From positions 18,961,501 to 19,021,500 of the forward strand of contig OX485805.1 of NCBI GenBank assembly GCA_950295325.1: 60,000 nt of DNA. The letters are read 5' to 3'. Both the position numbers and the translations under genes were made by a program. Source of the DNA: Polytrichum commune (lineage: Eukaryota > Streptophyta > Polytrichopsida > Polytrichales > Polytrichaceae). Of the stretch, positions 35,134 to 48,179 are shown piece by piece. The stretch's first letter is position 1; each line of letters begins with the position of its first letter. The notes beneath the pieces were generated by a model. The model made no database searches. It saw nothing but the letters and a program-made list of their open reading frames with translations, and was not told where the DNA came from.

Positions 35134-36191
35134 CGAGAAGTAAATGGCCAAACACCATATTTTTCAAGTGTTCTTTGAATATCGTGATTCCAAACCGCTT
35201 TTCAAAAGTTGTCACTTGTGCAATAGATTACCGTAATTTTAAATCCTCGATATCAGTGAAACATTCTGCAAACACCCTTGACTAATCCTCTGCCTATAAC
35301 TGGCCCATTTTAAGAACTTTGTGGGACCTTTGAATCGGTGACTCTTTTGTTCAAAGCTTCAACACAAGTTAGTTGATTACACGACAACATTCATTGCAAG
35401 ATGAAGCCAAATATTGGACGATAATACATGTGCGCATTGAAATCATTGTACATTATCCGGTTCTAAGATCTTTATAGGGAGGACTACATACCTAGTATGA
35501 TGTTCCCATCAACTTCGTGGTGGATACGTACATATAAGGATGTAATTTGTCCATAGATCATAGATTTTTGAGCATTAGATGTAATGATATTGATGTTTCA
35601 TGGTGTGTGTATGTATGGTGTGTGTATACAAGAAAACGGTAGAATCGTGAGACTTTGTCTTTTACTATGAAAGACTACAATTATAGTTGTCTACTTTGCT
35701 CATGCCATTCCATGGCTATTTACTATACCAAACCTTTCTTGGATTTTGTGCACCTTCTTCTCAAATGCAAGTCAAGGATTGAAGCTACTCATTTATCACC
35801 CGAAATTTCTAGAATAAATAATCAAGAACTGTCGAAATAACTATAGTTAACTAGATTTCTTTCAATACATTTTAAGGAGCAATCATATATATATATATAA
35901 AATCTATAGTTAACATCCACATTAAATAAAGTGGACCAAAAATAACAAGAACAAGTAACGTCCAAGTGTGAACGCAAAGTGGTTAGGAAATTTGCTCTTA
36001 AAACAAAGAAGTTGATGCATAGTCTCTGTCCTACAGACAGAGCCAATAAATTTGCATTGCTCGTTCAACTATTGAGATCCTCATTTCAAGTTTCAAAATT
36101 GGAGTTGGAATGCAAAAGTTGGAATGGATCAAATTTAAACATTATCTTTCCCTTTACTTGATCACACACCTAGGCTCTTCCGATTCCGTTA
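35134..36191. other. Spacer between two inverted family B copies
   Basis: AT-rich with an AT microsatellite (about 35887-35900). No gene seen. It would form the loop if the flanking copies paired in a transcript. Confidence 0.4.
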
Positions 36192-36663
36192 CGGGTTAGT
36201 TCACATACAAGCCAAGAGCATTGACTGTGAAATTGTGAGAGCCCAAAAGAGAGTGTCCAAAGGTTGACCCAAGACATTTCCAAAATCATGTAGTGTAGTC
36301 AGGGGCCCTCAAGTGTAGCGTGGAGTCATATGTGACCGGGCCCTCGACCAAATGCTATTTCGATAATTTTCTATTCATGTAGGGTCCTCGCACATGATAA
36401 AATATAATAAATCAATGGTTGTGAGATTTCGGAGTGTCGTGGTCTCCTAGTTTTGTATTAGGCCTACCTTCAAGAGGTGGTTTTTGAAAATAGTCCAAAT
36501 GACCATGGAACATGATCCATTTGGTGTCATGTAGGAATCCATGTAGACTTTACACCCATCTTGCATTCACTTACTTTGTTGGTCCCTCAAGCATAGTGTG
36601 AAGTGAAGTTGGAATGTCTCCACCTTTTACCACCAACGAGAGTGCTTGAAGTGAAGTGGCCCC
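36192..36663. mobile_element. Family B TIR element, inverted copy
   Basis: Reverse-complement partner of 34627-35133: GAGCATTGACTGTGAAATTG, 'gtgtccaaaggttg', 'tcatatgtgaccgggccctcgaccaaatgct', 'catgtaggaatccatgtagact', ending AAGTGGCCCC. The left terminal repeat is decayed (GGGTTAGTTCACATACAAG). It is 472 bp. Confidence 0.82.
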
Positions 36664-38540
36664 AAATATCAAAGTTATGATGGTGTCTACATTCTGAGCA
36701 CATAGTCCGATCTCATTATAACATGTCTTTGTGTTGTCTATTCTAAATTGCAAGTGGGGGCTATTCACGGTTGGGGTACTACTTTTGGGACAAAGGACTT
36801 AAGGACTTTGTCGCTTTGATCTTGGTTTTTATCATGATTTACTATTATTTGATCAATAAATTTTACATAAATAAGTAGATAGTTCATAAGCTTTATCAAG
36901 AAAGATTTTTATTATTATTTAATAATCACCCTAAACCCTAGGCCACATCAATGGCATTTTTTTGCTATTTAGGTGTGCATTGGTGGTCAATTATTTCATG
37001 TTATGTATCTTGGTACCTTGGTGAAAGTGTCATGTGTCCATTCATATAAATTTTTTTGTCCAATTCTAATACTAGACGTTCCTTTTACGTGTGGCCGTGA
37101 GTATATGTATATTTGGACATGTTTGGTGCCACATGTAAAGTTGGGCAATTGCTATTCAATACATATTTGGTTCTATTGGTACACACTTGAACGATAATTG
37201 TGAGGAAAAAAATTGGGATCATTTCGATTAATTCTTGTTGTCCTTTTCGTTCCTTGATCCTAAGGTCAGGAAGTAAGACAACACTCCTAAATGTCCTATA
37301 AGGAATCAAATGGATATCATAGATGACCCTATTACTTCTAAATTAACTTTGTCGTTGTACTCAATATGGAGGATGAAATGTAGGTATGATCCAAAATATG
37401 CTCCACAATACAAATCCAATTATACCAAGTATGTGAAGTTATCAAAAAAAGTCCTTAAACCGTTAGACACCCAAAAGTAGTACCCCAACCGTGAATGGCC
37501 CCAGTGTTGTAATATACCATTCAAAGTAAACATATAAACATATGTTCGATTTTAAAATAGTGACCATCTAAGACCCACGTACCTTTGGGTTAATTTACAT
37601 TAAGGCATATATCCCCTACACTTGGGATCCAAAACACCTTGTAAAGGGCCTTTCTTTTGAACTCAAGATTGGTCTCTCAAACTTGGAGGAGCATTCTCTT
37701 GAGTTGGGACTAACAAATTCTGGTGGGAAAGTGGCGCCACATTAGTGCCACTTCATTTTTTCATAGTTGGATTTCATACTTCAGTATAAACTCATTGGAG
37801 CCATTATTTTGCTCTTGACCAATACAATCTCTTGATTTTGAAGTTTCTTTTGGTCTTGGACCCTAGTCTCTATATGTTAAGACCCACATACTTTAGTTTG
37901 AAATTTGAAAGAAGAAAAGGAAAGAAAAGAAAGAGAGAGCCTTGCCACAAATTTCTATCTATAATTGACAAGCACCTTATGTAATGTGAATCCCTATCTG
38001 AAATATCGGTGGCGTTTCTTGCATAAGAACATCGGAGCCGTCCATCTAATTTTAATCTAGCGATTGAAACCCATGGTATGGCTTCATGCTTGGTAAGGCC
38101 CTCACTCAGGCTATGGCCTTCCGCAAACACATGGCAACCCTCCTCGTGGTCTTACAGGCCCTTAGTCACAAAATGCTCTAGCCCTAGGGCTTTATCTTTA
38201 CATAAAGACCCAACCGGATTCCCCTTTGTAATTTACGCCACCCTTACTTTGCGTGATGCACTCCACAATTATGGACAAGACATTACATTTCTCTAACCAA
38301 TCATGACATCTGAATTCCATCCCCGGGCCTTTACGGTCGGTGGTGCATTAAGGGGAGTGCATTATGGGGAACATGGACACCTATGTAACATGTAATGTGC
38401 CCCCCCACCCAAATACATTACCAAACGTAACAAAAAAACAAGTCAAAATGCTGACGGTTGCGATGTGCTTGGCCATTTGAAATCTATGGTTATAAGTGCT
38501 TGAGGTTGCGAGGGCATTACAATAAAACATAATGCATTGC
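36664..38540. other. Intergenic, no recognisable gene
   Basis: Short open frames only, without domains or codon bias. Confidence 0.4.
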
Positions 38541-38544
38541 TAGC

Positions 38545-39320
38545 AATCATGACGCCTTGCCCAAAAACATTATGCACTTTGCATTACCTGGGGTTTTATT
38601 CTAAAATATACAAATATGTCCAACTACACACACAAAGTTGGACTGGATTTGTGTGCTCGGCGAACGCCTTGCATGGTGTCCTTACTCCCCATAAAGCACT
38701 CCCCCTCATGCATTACATTACCTATTACTTCCACCCCCCTATTACTTGTCCAAAAACATAATGCACTCTGCATTACCTAGAGTTTTATTCTAAAATATTA
38801 AAATATGTCCAATTACACACACAAAGTTGGACTGGATTTTTATGTTGGGCGAACACCTTGCACGGTGTCCTTACTCCCCATAAAACACTCCCCCTCATGC
38901 ATTACATTACCTATTACTTTCCCCCTTCTCCCTGTTACTTGTCCAAAAACATAGTGCACTCTGCATTACTTGGAATTTTATTCTAAAATATAAAAATATT
39001 CAATTCAACTACACGCACAAAGTTGGACTGAATTTGTATGCTTGGCGAACGCCTTACATAGTGTCCTTACTCCCCATAAAGCACTCCTCCTCATGCATTA
39101 CATTACCTATTACTTTCCCCCTTCTCCCTATTACTTGTCCAAAAACATAATGCACTCTGCATTTACTTGGAGTTTTATTGTAAAATATAAAATATTCAAT
39201 TCAACTACACACACAAAGTTGGACTGAATTTATATGCTTGGCAAACTCCTTACACGGTGTCCTTACTCCCCATAAAGCACTCCCCCTCATGCATTACATT
39301 ACCTATTACTTTCCCCCCTC
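38545..39320 (+). repeat. Four tandem units of about 195 bp
   Basis: 'cttactccccataaag' (one copy reads 'ataaaa') occurs at 38681, 38870, 39066 and 39262. 'ccaaaaacat' followed by 'tgcactytgcat' occurs at about 38558, 38752, 38943 and 39140. Units also share 'acacaaagttggactg' and 'cccctcatgcattacattacc'. The array ends about 180 bp before the pyrimidine-rich leader of the SWI3-like gene. Confidence 0.9.
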
Positions 39321-39329
39321 CCCAAGGAA

Positions 39330-39741
39330 GGGGAAGGCGGCATCCACACAAGCAAAGAGGGAGCCTGGCCCCCTCCCCTCGCCCTTGCTTAAACATTTTC
39401 TTCCCTTCCCTTCCCTTCCCTTCCCTTCCCTTCCCTTGAAGCTTGGCCCTCTTCCCTCTCTCTCTCTTTCTCCCTCCCTCTTCCTCTCCTCCTCCTTCTG
39501 CCTCCTGATTCTTAGAGAGAGAGCTTGTCTCCCAAGTGGAGTCCGAAGCTGCACTGCCTTCCTGCGCTCCTCGCCATCGCCATCGCCATCGCTCTCTCCC
39601 TCTCTCTGTCACTCCTGCCGCTCCGCTCCTCGCCCACGCACGGACGCGCGGGCTGGCGTGCCTTGTCCAAACCCTAGAGGCCATGGGACACGGGAGGGGG
39701 GGCTGTCAGGTAGAGGTAGAGGCCACTAGTAGTCCACCACC
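39330..39741 (+). promoter_or_regulatory. SWI3-like promoter and 5' leader
   Basis: Contains a TTCCC pentamer array (about 39398-39438) and CT-rich runs to 39610. A GC-rich stretch with repeated CGCCAT follows. Pyrimidine-rich leaders like this are common in plant core promoters. The 163-codon plus-strand frame and 144-codon minus-strand frame here are low-complexity shadows. Confidence 0.45.
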
Positions 39742-42700
39742 ATGATGGCCAAAGGTAGGCACTCGCACTAGCAGTAATCGTATTCAAGCCGCCTTGCACA
39801 CGCCACCGGCTGCTTTATAGCCAATGTGACCAGCGGGGAGCCTTATTTCATCTTCCCTGTCTGGCGATTCCCCCGCCTCCTGGATTTTTGTATTTATTTA
39901 TTTATTTCAGAGGGTAGGAGTTTCTGCTGCTGTGTGGGAGGTGAGGACTGGGGGTTGTGTGAGCACTGGAGGATTGTGCGGGACGACCGAGGGGGGGGGG
40001 TGGTTTCGGGAGGGTTATGTTGTGATTTTTCGGTAATGATTTTTTCTTCCTCTTTGTTGTGAGGGAGAGGGGGGGAAGGTGGATTGTTGTGTGTTGGGCT
40101 AAAGATTGGTTGGTTGGGAATTTGGTGGTTCAGCAGGTCTTAAGATTAGGTTAACACGCACCGGAGATGCTTTCTCCATTGCAAAGCAGCAGCAGGGGAA
40201 GGAGGATGGAACTGAGGAAACAACAACAACAACACCAACAACAACGGGTGGCAATGAGGGGGATGAGGAAATGGTGAACCATGTAGCTTATCCTCCTTCT
40301 CCGGTGAAGACCATCATGCCTATAGAGTCATCAGCCAAAATTAGGAAGGATAGAGAGGACGAGAATAATGATAATAATAATAGCAGCATCATCGAAACCC
40401 CAAGTAAGAAGAGCAGGCATTCTGGAAAAAATGGGGTCCCAGACAATACAAATACAAATGCAAATGCAACAGTAACAGCAGCAACCCCTGTTGTGGCTGC
40501 TGGTCAGCGGAACCTCGTACAGGATAGCGGGGAGTCAAACCCCCTCGATGTGACCAAAAGCATCAGAATGGAATCGCATCAGGATACTACAGGCATTCAA
40601 GAAACAACAAACACAGAAGGAGGAGACAATGGAATGGATGCTGCTGCAGAGCCATCCAAAGAGACTGCAATGCCCTTGAAAACTCCAGAGAGTGCTGCCC
40701 GGCCTGAACCCCCAGCGGGGGATGTCTATAGAATTCCAAGCTATGCAGGTGGTCATTTGAACCTAGCTGCAGTGATTGCCGCGATGGGTTTGACATTGAC
40801 ATTGAGTGGTGTCTTCTATTTTGTATATAGTCCTAAGCTGTGCAGGTGGCCATTCGGCTCTATGTTCACTGATTGCCTCCATGGGGTTGACATTGACACT
40901 GTATAGAATCCCATCTATGCAGCTGTCCTTTTCAATCCTATGTGCATTGATTGTCTCCTCGGGTTTGACATTTGCACTAAGTGTTTATCTTCTGTTATGT
41001 ATAGAAACCCAAGCTATGCAGGTGGCCTTTCGATCCTGTGTGCATTGATTGATGGCCTCCATGGGCGTGACATTGACATTGAGTGGTATGTCACGTAACA
41101 TGTTACGAGCAGGCTGGTTTGAGTGGGCAAAGGTTCACCCTCTGGAGCGGAAGGCAATGAGCGAATTCTTTGACAAGAGATCGGTGGCCAAGACGCCCAG
41201 AATTTACAAAGAATACCGGGACTTCATAATCAACAAGTACAGGGAAAACCCGAAGCGTGCGCTCACGTTTAATGAAGTGCGGCGCATGATGATTGGGGAT
41301 GTGAATTCACTCGGTCGGGTATTTGATTTTTTGGAGCACTGGGGATTGATTAATCATCAAGTCTCCTCTGATCAAGCTGCATCCGAAGCTCCTCCTCCCT
41401 CTCCCACGGTTGTCGATTCCTACCCAAGTGGAATCAATGTGGTTGCCCTTCCCATAATAAGCAAGTCAAACATTCTTCCCGTCAATACAGGTGGGTTACA
41501 ATGTTCGGAGACTGCTCCTATTTGTGAGTTTTCAATCATAAACCCTATGGAAGAAGTGGAATGGAAAAGTTAATGTGCTTGACTTACTAAGAGCCCCATA
41601 GTTTGATGTGGTAGCATCCCTCCAATTCTCAAACCTGTCTTGGAGTTGGACTTTGTTTCACAAGGATGTGTGGGGTCTTTTCGACAGAAGCTGTAGCCTA
41701 GAGCAGGATGGGACTTCTGGGCATCTTCTGAGGGTTTTTGGAGCACACTTGAGAGGGAATAGAATTTCGTTGTTCCATCGACAATGCCGTTGTGACAGGT
41801 TTACATGACATTGGGTTTCGAGAGTGATTAAGTAGGCCACATGAAATTCTTTTTCCTTAGAGCCTGTGTGGATTCCGAATGTGGATGAACCCGAGGTTAT
41901 TGTAGTTTCCGTAAGTTTTTTAAGCCCAAGAACCCATCGAAGAAGGATGCTTTCCTAGATGCGCATACAGTGGCCAGCCTGGCCTTCCTACTTCTTGTTA
42001 CTTGTTCATCAATTTGTTGACCTTCACATGTCTACCTCCATGTGTGCAGGTAATTCTATGTCGGCTATGTATATGAACAACTTCGCCACACACAAGAATA
42101 TATTTACATCTCCAACTAAAAGTCCAGGGGTTAATACCCCGGCAGGGTCTAAGAAACCGGATGATGAGATTCAATGCAATCAGTGTAAACGGGATTGTTC
42201 CAAGCAACGATTCTGCCAGAAACAGGTTAGCCAAAAGTCCTTCCTAATATAGAAGCGAGGGTCCAGCACTATTATTCCCATCATTCCCATTAATCCCATG
42301 TTTGGGGGGCATTTGTTAGGAGCACATTGCACGGATGCAAGCAGGAGACTGTAGATTTTTTCTTTCTAGACTCAAGTTGTGAAACGGGAATTAAATCTGC
42401 ATGAAGAATCTTTCAGCACATTGCAAACCACGATTGCAGAAGGTGGTACTCTCCTAAATCATGTAGAAGTTGAGCAAGCATGTCAGTAGCCATCCTGTGC
42501 TGGTGACTTTTCCTGGGATACCAACATCTTTTAATTATGTGTTTCAGCAACCAAGCATCAGTTTATGTCCAGATTGTTTCAAGAATGGCAAATTTCCGGC
42601 TGGCACTTCAGCTGGTGAATTCACTCAAGTTGCTGACATTGATCCAAAAGCCACAGTCAAGGAGTGGACAAACAAGGAAACTCTGCTGCTGCTAGAGGCA

Positions 42701-45398
42701 GTGAAGCGATTTGGTGACAACTGGAATCAGGTCCTTTGTCCTTAATACTTAACCCTTGTGGTTTGTGGCATCCTGTGTATTTACATATCAAAACTGGGGT
42801 GGTGTACGGGTTAAAGAGAAACAATTCTATGATGCCAATCACGTCCTGGGCAACAGTGTTGACAGTCAAGCAGTCAAGATATGATGCAAAAGATTTTTCT
42901 GACTCTTTCTACGGGGTATCAGTTTTTGTTATTCAAACCTGAGAGTTAACTTAATAGTGAAAGGAAGTCTGACTAGCAGTGCCAGCCCCAAGTCTTACGA
43001 AGTTGGATGTGATCTCAAGTTTATAATGTCCCATACCAACATTCATTTGCAATTTTTGAATTTCCAGCATGTTCTCTAATTTTTATTTTGGTTCTTAGGT
43101 TCACAGCATGTCAGTTTACATCTTGCATCTGACAAGTTATTCACAAGAGTAAAGTACCCAAATTTGGCACTCAAAATGTTCTCAAGGCCTGTGGGTTATT
43201 TGTTTGATGCAAGTTTGGGAAGTGTTTCAACCGAGTCTAAGTCGACGAGTTATTCATTTCTGGAAATTTAGCGATTAGAATATGTATACACACCCATACA
43301 TATATATATATGTCTGAATTTGTATCCTTTAAGATGCTCTGGCATTGTCGTAAATGTCACAGTTTGGTCACTGCCAGATATGTGAAACCACATTATTAGT
43401 TATGTCATATTCCACTGAGTATAGGCTGCTTTGCAAGCTACAAAAGGATATGGTCATGCTCAGAGTGAATTGCTGTCCCTGCAGGTTGCAGCACATGTCC
43501 CCACAAGATCAAAGAGTGATTGTGTGAAACACTTTATTCAACTACCCTTTGGAGATGCCTATCAAATTGTGCCTGACCAATTGGAACCATCTGCTGGTGT
43601 TACTGGGGGTGTACAAGATGTAGATTCAGGTGTAGCTCCTGTGTCAGATGCAGAGGCTGCCACCAGTAGTGACCACCTTGTAGAAAATAGAGCTATTGGT
43701 TCTGCTGATGCACATGGAGCAATGCAGGGGACAGAGGCCACAGTAGCTGCACATGATTTGGTGTCTCCATTCACTGATACTAGTCATCCACTTTTTGCAC
43801 AGGTATGATGGCAGTGGTAGGGTGGGTCTAACTGTAAAATTCTGTCTTTGTACCCTTTGGATTGATGTAGTTCACAAGTCTTCAGCCCTTGTGGACACAA
43901 TTTCTGGACCTTTGAGGGACATGATGGAAGCTTCCACTCCGTTAGCTTGGTAGCTCAGAGGTTCTGTCACTGTGGAGGTGGAGAAATCTAAATCCATATT
44001 TCTTCATTGGAGGTCCAATTCCTGAATTTCTTCATATGGCAATGACTGAATCATTGCAGGTGGCATTACTCTCCGGCATGGTTGGCCCAAGAGTTGCAGC
44101 AGCTGCAGCACAGGCGGCTGTAGCAGCAATAGCCGAGGACGAACCTGGAGTCTCAGAACTGCCTTTTATGCAGAGTCCAAAGTTAACCTCCAAGCACAGA
44201 CGACATGCTTCTCAAACCTTCCAGAATCACAGTGATGGGTACAAGCAAAGATTTTTCCTGTGCCATTAGTTGTGTGACATTTCTTCTAAATCTATATAAA
44301 TCACAATTGCACTCAGAGAAAGATATGCATTGAAACTGGTGATTTGAACTGCTTTGATGCTGGGTGACTGGTACTCATGTTTATTGTAACTTGATGCAGC
44401 AGCTTTATGGAAGCTAGTCAAGAGTTGCAGATTGACCAGGAGGAGGCACATGGAGGTACGGATCTATTGTTGTTAAATAAGTGTGCATTATCATGCATAA
44501 TGTACTGAAGTCGTGCTATGTATATTGTCTTGTTAGGCATGAACTTTCTTTTTAAAGGCTAGACCTGATGTCGTTGTGTTTTGCAGATAAATCTGGATCA
44601 CAGAACGCAACTCCTTTGCCCAACAATCATTCAGTGAAGGAAAATGCAGCTGTGGACGAGCTGCCATCTGCAATCCAGGCTCGGGCAAGTGTGGCTACAG
44701 CATTAGGAGTCGCAGCTGCAAATGCAAAGCTGTTGGCTGACCAGGAGGAGCGTGAAATTGAGCATCTGGTGGCCAACATTATTGACAATCAGGTAGGAAT
44801 CTCTGTGATGTGAATGTGACATCTTTGATATCTGAGTTCCTAATCAGTACATGAATATTGTACAGACCTGATGAAATCCAACTTAGTTCCAAACTCAGAT
44901 GTTTTTCCAAGTATGCCTATTTGAGCTGTATTTGGCTAAGTCTCCTCCATGGGGCCAGGTCCAACTTGTTCTTGTTCTGTACAAAGTTGACACTGTTCTA
45001 TCCCTGCCCTATTACTGTTGACATGCCTTATTCAAACACATCTTAAGTTGTTTCTTATGCATGTGTACATGCTCAAGTCTCAAATGGACATATCCAAAAG
45101 AAACCCTTTTAAGGAGACCTTTGAGTAATACTTTTTATACTTTAAAAGATAGTCATCTTATCTCCAAGAATTGTAAGCTTTCTGTACAAATTATGTTTCA
45201 TCCTGTTGCCATTTTCCACTGCAGATGAAGAAGCTTTGTGCAAAGCTAGAGCACTTTGAGGAGCTAGAGATGCTGTTGGAGAAGGAGCGCCTTGAGCTTG
45301 AGCGGGCCCGTCAACAAGTGTATGCTGACCGCATACGGTATGCAGAGGGTCAAACTGCAACAAGGGCATCAATTCTTCGACATCCAGCACCCAGCTGA
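39742..45398 (+). CDS. SWI3: SWI3-type SWI/SNF chromatin-remodelling subunit
   Basis: Core scaffold of the nuclear SWI/SNF (BAF-like) complex, homologous to yeast Swi3 and human BAF155/170. Ten exons: 39742-39754, 40137-40748, 41113-41490, 42050-42225, 42548-42730, 43485-43802, 44060-44238, 44400-44455, 44587-44792, 45225-45398; 2295 nt, 764 aa. Residues 6-200 are low complexity (poly-Thr, Asn). SWIRM starts at about 205 (YRIPSYAG, WFEWAKVHPLERK) and ends near GLINHQ. A ZZ-like cysteine cluster (C377, C380, C384, C390, C400, C403) precedes SANT (about 430-480, EWTNKETLLLLEAVKRFGDNW). Then come GPRVAAAAAQAAVAAIAE and a C-terminal coiled coil (708-750). This order suits SWI3A/B better than SWI3C/D. 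The 13-nt first exon is inferred; unspliced ATG 40106 is the alternative. Confidence 0.9.
40727..41090 (+). repeat. Exon end and splice donor tandemly repeated in SWI3 intron
   Basis: The segment starting TATAGAATTCCAAGCTATGCAG, whose last base is the end of exon 2 at 40748, recurs at 40826, 40902 and 41000. Following text ('ggtggyc', 'gtgyattgattg', 'tttgacattgacattgagtg') recurs too. Units are 99, 76 and 98 bp apart. Copies 2 and 4 keep a CAG|GTGG donor; copy 3 has CAG|CTGT. Three decoy exon ends therefore lie between the true donor and the acceptor at 41112. Confidence 0.9.
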
Positions 45399-48010
45399 AG
45401 TGCACCTGGCCATACCATTTCTTGTAACTAGGTTTCATTTAGGCCCATGGTTACAATTTGCTGGCAACTGTGAAGTGATGTGCCCTTATGTTGCTACAGG
45501 CATTCTTTGTCCCATTGCTCGACAATCCAAACCCATATGGATTCACTTGTGGATGTTCACATAGAGCTTCTACTGCACTTACTCTTATCCATCTCTTGTA
45601 TGAATATTCAAGCGTTCCCCTTTTACCCGCTTTTTGGAGCTGATAAATTCAGCAAAAAGTGGAGGCATTCTTTCTGCTCCGCATGTAACAATGTTTGTGA
45701 TTCTTGTTGTTGTCCAAAATTAAAAGGATTGTATAATTGCTTGCAACAGCTTAGCTATCAAGTGCACAGGTGAATGCATCCCCTCCCACCACATGAATTT
45801 TGTGTAGACATTGTGAAGATTGGTAATCTATAGATTGTTAATTGGTGGATTTCTATGCCTTACCTTTACACAGGCCATTAATTTAGATGCATGTTGTGAA
45901 GGGATTTGGGCAAACCATGGGTTAGAGAGAAAGGCCACTCCTAGATTCCTTTACCTACACTTGGAGGTACCTCTGGACTTGTTTTGGAGTGTTGATGCCA
46001 ATTATGTGTCAAATCAATCTGAAATATACATGTTAAACATGCAAAATTGAATGTTTTGATAGGTATCACTTGAACATGCCTTAACATTATAAGGTGTTGG
46101 AATCGGGGCGAAACTCCTTACCAAACATGAGGTTTGGAGAGCCTTCAGGGGTAACTTAATATAGGTACATAAGCTTCTAGAATTGGTCGTAAAAGCAAAG
46201 AAGTGAAAACTTACACGTTTCAAGACAAGGTCCTTTCTAAGGATATTGAAAGTAGGATTTACATAGATATTAAACAGATTTTTCATAGCATTTTAAATAG
46301 AGCTGTAGTCAAAGCTTAGTAGCTATTTGTGTTATATGGTTAAAGAAGCACATGGACCCAACAGAGTTATCCTCGAGGGAAGCTCGCACACATTACTCCT
46401 TTGGTAAGCTGAATTTACAGAAGTGCAAGCTCAATTTCATGATTTTACAAACCAATTCAGCAATAGGTTCCACCGATTTCATTGGAATCATGAACCAAGT
46501 TCATTATATAGTCAACGAATTTCACTGCATGTGACCATTTTTCATGATTTGGTACCCATATTCACAATCTCACAAAATTAATTTCATGAATTGTATAACT
46601 TTATTTCACACAAAACTTGCTTCTTGTTTTGCTCACATAGCCAACACTCTTCCCACTATCAAATCTACAACCACACTACACTCTCAAATTCATGAGATTT
46701 GCACACTCCAAACACATTGTGTTTGTGTTGCTTGCTTTGATGTATAATAAGCAAAGACCAAAAAAGAACCGATATTGCTTGCTTCCGGCTTTGAGGTAAT
46801 GTAACTGAAAGACCAATGAAAAATCGACGTAAAGGCTAGAGGCTTATAAGTCATACAAAACAAAGAGGAACCAATGAACATCAAGACGACAAAGAATACG
46901 AAACGAGAAGGTGAGAAGTTGGGAAGTTAAGAAAATAAAAACTACAAAGTGTGAAAAGATTTATGAAATTGGTTTGGAAGATTCAAAAAATTGCCAGAGG
47001 TATAGTCAGCTTAGAAGAACATGAACTAATTTAGAAGGTTCATGAAATTGGTAGAACACTATTGTAACATTGGTTGGAAGGCCCATGAGCTAGCTTGGAA
47101 CCTTCATGAAATTGAATTTGCACATCTTTAAAGTCATCTTACCAAAGGAGTAACATTCACCTTGCGTCATGGTTTCCAATTTTGTGTGCATAATTCGAAA
47201 AGATTGCATAATTTCGTGCATTGGAATCCCCTTTTGATTTCTAACAATAATAATCGGTAATCTAATAATGTCATGTATGTGGACCTTGTGTGGTCACTCT
47301 TCTTGATTAAACACCTATATTTGAGTTATATAGTAAGATATCTTAAGGGGCACCAAGAAGACACTTGTTACATTAAAGATTGGTTTGGACAATGTGCTCA
47401 TAACTTATATACCATTCTAGGTTCAATAGTAACACAAAATTTGGTAGTACCAATATGATCACTGAAACATAACAAAAATCTTCATGTTTGACCTTTTATA
47501 ACTTAGGCATCTCACATCTAACCCTAGAACTCTGATGACAATTTTGGCCAAATTGGGTTGGGAATTGTCTCCTCCACATAACAACCATGAATCACAAAAT
47601 ATTAACATTTCAAGTTGAAAGCATCCACAACATGACCACATGCCTTAGTTGCTAGCTTGGTATAAGACATGGAAACCTTAAATGAACAATAATCATATGT
47701 GGACACCTATATTTAAGTGGTATATGAAAAGGCTGGTAGTGAAGAACAAACACCAAAATTTCATGTACTAGAAAGAAGAGTCTTCACTTTGACGTCTTAT
47801 AACATTTTGTATCTCAACTCCTGTTTTGACACTTGAAACAACAATCTTCACGATGCACAATTGCTAATCGGATGACACAATTTGCAATCCCATCCAATGG
47901 CCATCCATCTAATGTGTATGTGGAGTTGGAAGTGTCCTTTAGAGGCCCGCATGTCTTAGTGGAAACTCACGTATAAAGATTGGAGCCAATTCACCTCCGA
48001 CTTGGGGTTC
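45399..48010. other. SWI3-like 3' region and spacer, no gene seen
   Basis: About the first 400 bases may be 3' UTR. From 46400 to 47120 'catgaaatt'-type words are frequent. No coding segment was recognised. Confidence 0.4.
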
Positions 48011-48179
48011 AGTCATTTAGGTTTAGGGTTAGGGTTTTGGCGCTCCTTCGTTCCAAGTAGCCGCAGCGCCACCTTTTTGAAAGGGTGTTCGCTGCAGCAT
48101 GCCTTTGATATTGTGCATGGTTCTTGTTATGTTTGTTAGGGTGTGATGCTTGTGGATGTTTTTTGTTTGTTTGGTTGTT

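Noticed and set aside
39238-39729. 163-codon plus-strand frame and overlapping 144-codon minus-strand frame
   Set aside because: Both cover the 195-bp repeats, the TTCCC array and CT-rich leader. Their translations are low-complexity Pro/Ser/Leu or Glu/Gly/Arg strings.
40806-41048. 80-codon frame in the SWI3 intron
   Set aside because: It is made of the repeated exon-end units. It is better explained by duplication than by an extra exon.
48018-48036. Telomere-like TTTAGGGTTAGGG text
   Set aside because: Only about two units. It may be a promoter telo-box but is not an interstitial telomere array.
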